Assembly: GCA_035358315.1 (NCBI GenBank)
Contig: DAOPPB010000014.1
Span: 1-17,383, forward strand
Reading direction: 5' to 3'
Source: JAAZNV01 sp035358315
Lineage (GTDB): Bacteria > Patescibacteriota > WWE3 > UBA101185 > UBA10185
Length of the DNA: 17,383 nucleotides
Below the pieces are notes generated by a model, which was not told where the DNA came from, ran no database searches, and saw only the letters and a list, made by a program, of their open reading frames with translations. Shown here piece after piece: positions 15,336-17,383 of this stretch. Each line of letters starts with the position of its first letter. Positions within the stretch are counted from its first letter, which is position 1. The position numbers and the translations under genes were made by a program.

Positions 15336-15689
15336 CTATTCACTATCTCCACTTCCATTTAATGGATTACTGTTCACCCCAAGAAAGTTCAATAATAACG
15401 ATTTAATTGCATAAACTAAAAAAAGTCCAACCCCACCAATTATTGCATAAGTAACCCATTTTTGTGCTTGTTCGGTTGCCACCTTATCCCCCTGAGATGT
15501 AATGAATCTAATAAATCCCATTGCTAAGAAAATCAACACCAAACCCAACCCAACTGTAATTATTATGTTAGTTATCGTAGTAAATGTACCACCAAGCGTT
15601 GGATTATTCCCGAGAAGATTACTAGTAAAAGCATTGGGATCACTATAATCAACTGCGTAAACTTTTGAAATCAAAAAATCTCTAAGCAT
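15336..15689 (-). CDS. VirB2/TrbC-like pilin
   Basis: The product has 117 residues. The N-terminus is short (MLRDFLISKVYA then VDYSD) and looks like a very reduced leader with an A-type cleavage site after residue 12. Two membrane helices (about 40-62 and 79-103) flank a loop with TSQGDK (64-69), followed by an A-Q-K helix start as in the paralogues. The tail is polar (NPLNGSGDSE). The only in-frame start is this ATG, because a TAG lies six codons upstream. The strong GAGGAGGTG is 19 bases away, with a small inverted repeat TAAT-TAGA-ATTA between. It is the second gene of the pilin set, 42 bases after the Cys-rich fusion gene. The stop is TAG. Confidence 0.82.
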   Translation of the reverse strand: MLRDFLISKVYAVDYSDPNAFTSNLLGNNPTLGGTFTTITNIIITVGLGLVLIFLAMGFIRFITSQGDKVATEQAQKWVTYAIIGGVGLFLVYAIKSLLLNFLGVNSNPLNGSGDSE

Positions 15690-15731
15690 TTTTTTATAAT
15701 TCTAATTACACCTCCTCTTTTAATAAAAACT

Positions 15732-17112
15732 TTAAATACCAATTATCTCGCTCATTATAATCCTAATAATGGTTGTGGACAATAGGATAAATATTATCCC
15801 GATGATAGCAGAAGTTAATTGTTCCTGAGCCTCTTTTGTTCTTTGAGGATCTCCTTCACTTGTCATTAATTTATATCCCGAAAGAATAATAAAGAATATT
15901 CCCACGAATAGTCCTCCGTAGTATAAGACTCTTACCGCCGGATTTAATATCTTTTCCAAGGAATCTATTATGGGACCGTTGTATANNNNNNNNNNNNNNN
16001 NNNNNNNNNNNNNNNNNNNNNNNNNNNNNNNNNNNNNNNNNNNNNNNNNNNNNNNNNNNNNNNNNNNNNNNNNNNNNNNNNNNNNTTAATATCTTTTCCA
16101 AGGAATCTATTATGGGACCGTTGTATATGGGACCCTTGGGTGGCCCCGTATAAATCTTTACACAAGTACCACCATTAACATCGATGCACTCTAAATCGGG
16201 GGTATCACAAAGATTCGGAGGACAACAAATCTCTCCATCTCCCCCACAGGTAGAAGAATGACAAACATTATCAGCACCACACACAAGAAATGTCCACCTG
16301 CAGGTACTGTCTGAACAACACGGTTTTCCTTCAAAACCGCAGGCCTCCCCTACTTTTACGCAACAAAAATAAGATTGCATAGGACAATCGGCCAGATAAG
16401 GGTATATTTCCTCATCATCATGACAGTCACCAAACCTACATGTCCCACCTAAACTAGTACATGAGGGAGGATCTTTTACAAAACACTGCTCACCACTAAT
16501 AGGACATCTTCCAGAGGTATGAGTATAACCAGATCCACAATCTTCAGCTGTTTTACCACAGCAGCCGGAACATGGCCCACATTTTGCATCAGGTACACAA
16601 GTAAAATACATAGACCCTCCATATGAATTTTTTCTGCAAGCGCTTCCTACCCCACAAGCACCACTATTGCACTCATCTGGCACAGGCAAGCATTCATCAA
16701 GACCGAGGGGTTTTAGAACCCAACATTTACCCCGTTCTCCGTTCGTAATACAAGTTTTGCCTATATCGTGATAGTAGAACCACCCCTGGGTTGGTGGTTC
16801 AATAAAGCAAGAGGAATATGTGGGACAACCCCCCATACTTTCCTTAAAACAGCATCTAGTTCCAGCCGAACAACAACTTTTCTCGCCATGACAACCGAAA
16901 CCGGCATCACAACTTAAAATACCATCACCATTCTCATATTTCTTATACCCACTTGGACACCAAGAACCATTAGAACAAGTCACGTTGTCTCCATCGCAAG
17001 GACAGTCTAGTGTAAAATTCTGGTTGGCAAACACTTTATGAACACGGAGACCTGAAAAGAATAGAGCTGTAAAAACGATTACTATAATTTCCTTTTTATT
17101 TCTCATACACAT
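15732..17112 (-). CDS. Cys-rich ectodomain fused to a VirB2-like pilin unit (interrupted by an N gap)
   Basis: The annotated span contains 100 N (15986-16085). If the duplicated 42 bases and the N run are collapsed, the frame is open for 412 residues (1239 bases with stop). A signal peptide ends at V-F-A (residue 29). Residues about 30-325 hold 44 cysteines, six as C-C pairs, in stretches such as GEACGFEGKPCCSDSTC and STCGGDGEICCPPNLC that resemble knottin-like disulfide modules. After a Gly/Pro hinge (PPKGPIYNGP) comes a two-helix pilin unit (about 347-368 and 385-407) with the loop TSEGDP (370-375). The even cysteine number and export signal fit a disulfide-bonded surface domain. It is first of the four pilin genes, with a likely promoter upstream. 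An adhesive or tip pilin role is inferred. No Shine-Dalgarno sequence is seen. An alternative start is the ATG two codons later. Confidence 0.82.
15944..15985. repeat. 42-base direct copy, left flank of the N gap
   Basis: These bases are identical to 16086-16127. Both copies encode the same pilin segment (YNGPIIDSLEKIL on the minus strand). They touch the N run from both sides, which points to overlapping contig ends rather than a biological repeat. Confidence 0.9.
15986..16085. other. Assembly gap of 100 N
   Basis: Exactly 100 N, a conventional placeholder length for a gap of unknown size. The identical 42-base flanks indicate that the two contigs overlap and that little or no sequence is really missing. 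Confidence 0.95.
16086..16127. repeat. 42-base direct copy, right flank of the N gap
   Basis: Second copy of 15944-15985, with no mismatch. On the right it continues into the Cys-rich ectodomain. The left copy continues into the pilin helices. Joining at the overlap restores one reading frame. Confidence 0.9.
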
Positions 17113-17165
17113 GCATATGGTATCACAGAATCTATCAGGAAAAGCAAAAATTAATATTTACCTTT

Positions 17166-17194
17166 GCTATATAAATAAAGTTTATACTATACAA
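17166..17194 (-). promoter_or_regulatory. Probable promoter of the pilin gene set
   Basis: On the minus strand TTGTAT (17194-17189) and TATAGC (17171-17166) are 17 bases apart. They would start transcription near 17159, about 47 bases before the first codon of the Cys-rich pilin gene. The region is AT-rich and another pair (TTGTGG with TATAGT) lies slightly further upstream, so the exact choice is uncertain. Confidence 0.45.
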
Positions 17195-17266
17195 TAACAC
17201 AAGATCACCCCACAATTTTTCCCACGCTTGTTATCTCTACACTTTCTCTCCCCGCCCCTTACAATG

Positions 17267-17272
17267 TATAAT
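17267..17272 (+). promoter_or_regulatory. -10 box of the partial gene at the window end
   Basis: A perfect TATAAT lies with its last base seven bases before the A of the ATG at 17279, so transcription could start at or next to the start codon, giving a leaderless message. No good -35 box is visible at the usual distance (17244-17249 reads TTCTCT). Confidence 0.45.
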
Positions 17273-17278
17273 TAACAC

Positions 17279-17383
17279 ATGTCCGCCCGCCCAAAAAAAC
17301 TATCAACAAAAAACACCCTGCTCCTCATAGCATCATTTTTTCTCATACTTTTTACACTTTTTAACCCGGCAAAAACGGAGGTA
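17279..17383 (+). CDS. Start of an exported or membrane protein, cut by the window end
   Basis: An open frame of 35 codons runs from the ATG at 17279 to the last base. The N-terminus is basic (MSARPKKLSTKN) and is followed by a hydrophobic stretch (TLLLIASFFLILFTLF, residues 13-28), typical of a signal peptide or first membrane helix. The gene is divergent from the Cys-rich pilin gene with a 166-base gap. The rest lies outside the window, so no function can be given, though membership of the same surface island is likely. Confidence 0.6.
   Translation, partial: MSARPKKLSTKNTLLLIASFFLILFTLFNPAKTEV

Noticed and set aside
15871..16085. A continued reading frame crossing the N run and ending in a basic, non-membrane tail
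   Set aside because: The frame past the N run depends on the arbitrary 100-base gap length. Collapsing the 42-base duplicate gives the pilin frame instead, with family motifs intact.
15944..16127. A true biological direct repeat or insertion-site duplication
   Set aside because: Both copies end exactly at the N run and are identical, as expected for overlapping contig ends. No mobile element is present.
1..17383. CRISPR array, insertion sequence, prophage or integrase
   Set aside because: No regularly spaced repeats, transposase, integrase or terminal inverted repeats were seen on either strand.

Overview
The window looks like chromosomal DNA of a Candidate Phyla Radiation (Patescibacteria) bacterium, perhaps of the Microgenomates group. 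This is inferred from the AT-leaning sequence, the compact layout, small membrane proteins of unknown function, and a type IV secretion-like cluster with several short two-helix pilins and very large secreted proteins. No lineage-defining gene such as 16S rRNA is present, so the placement is tentative.

Left part (1-4400), mostly housekeeping and almost all on the minus strand: tRNA-Arg(GCG), a two-helix membrane protein of unknown function, a membrane-anchored extracytoplasmic protein, tRNA-Ser(GCT), a ComF-family phosphoribosyltransferase, a small basic protein with its own terminator, and the complete trans-translation pair ssrA (tmRNA) and smpB. The tmRNA has a recognisable promoter, terminator, end-pairing helices and tag reading frame.

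Right part (4400-17383), a surface or secretion island related to type IV secretion systems. Gene direction changes repeatedly: a 1345-residue secreted protein (+), a VirB6/TrbL-like polytopic protein (-), a 1290-residue membrane protein with two C-terminal cysteine-peptidase-like domains of the kind found in cell-wall hydrolases (+), a small anchored protein (+), then four consecutive minus-strand genes for VirB2/TrbC-like pilins. The pilins share a loop motif (T-S-x-G-D-P or a variant) between two membrane helices. The first of the four carries a large ectodomain with 44 cysteines in front of the pilin unit. A likely working model is that the VirB6-like protein forms the inner-membrane channel base, the 1290-residue protein opens the wall, the small pilins polymerise or line the channel, and the Cys-rich pilin and the 1345-residue protein act outside the cell as adhesin, tip or effector. 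The ATPases (VirB4, VirD4, VirB11 types) are not in the window.

A run of 100 N at 15986-16085 is flanked by two identical 42-base copies of the same sequence. It is most likely a scaffolding artefact at overlapping contig ends. Removing the N run and one copy restores one in-frame gene of 412 codons, the Cys-rich pilin fusion. None of the 13 complete coding regions ends in TGA. A new coding region begins at 17279 and runs off the window end.
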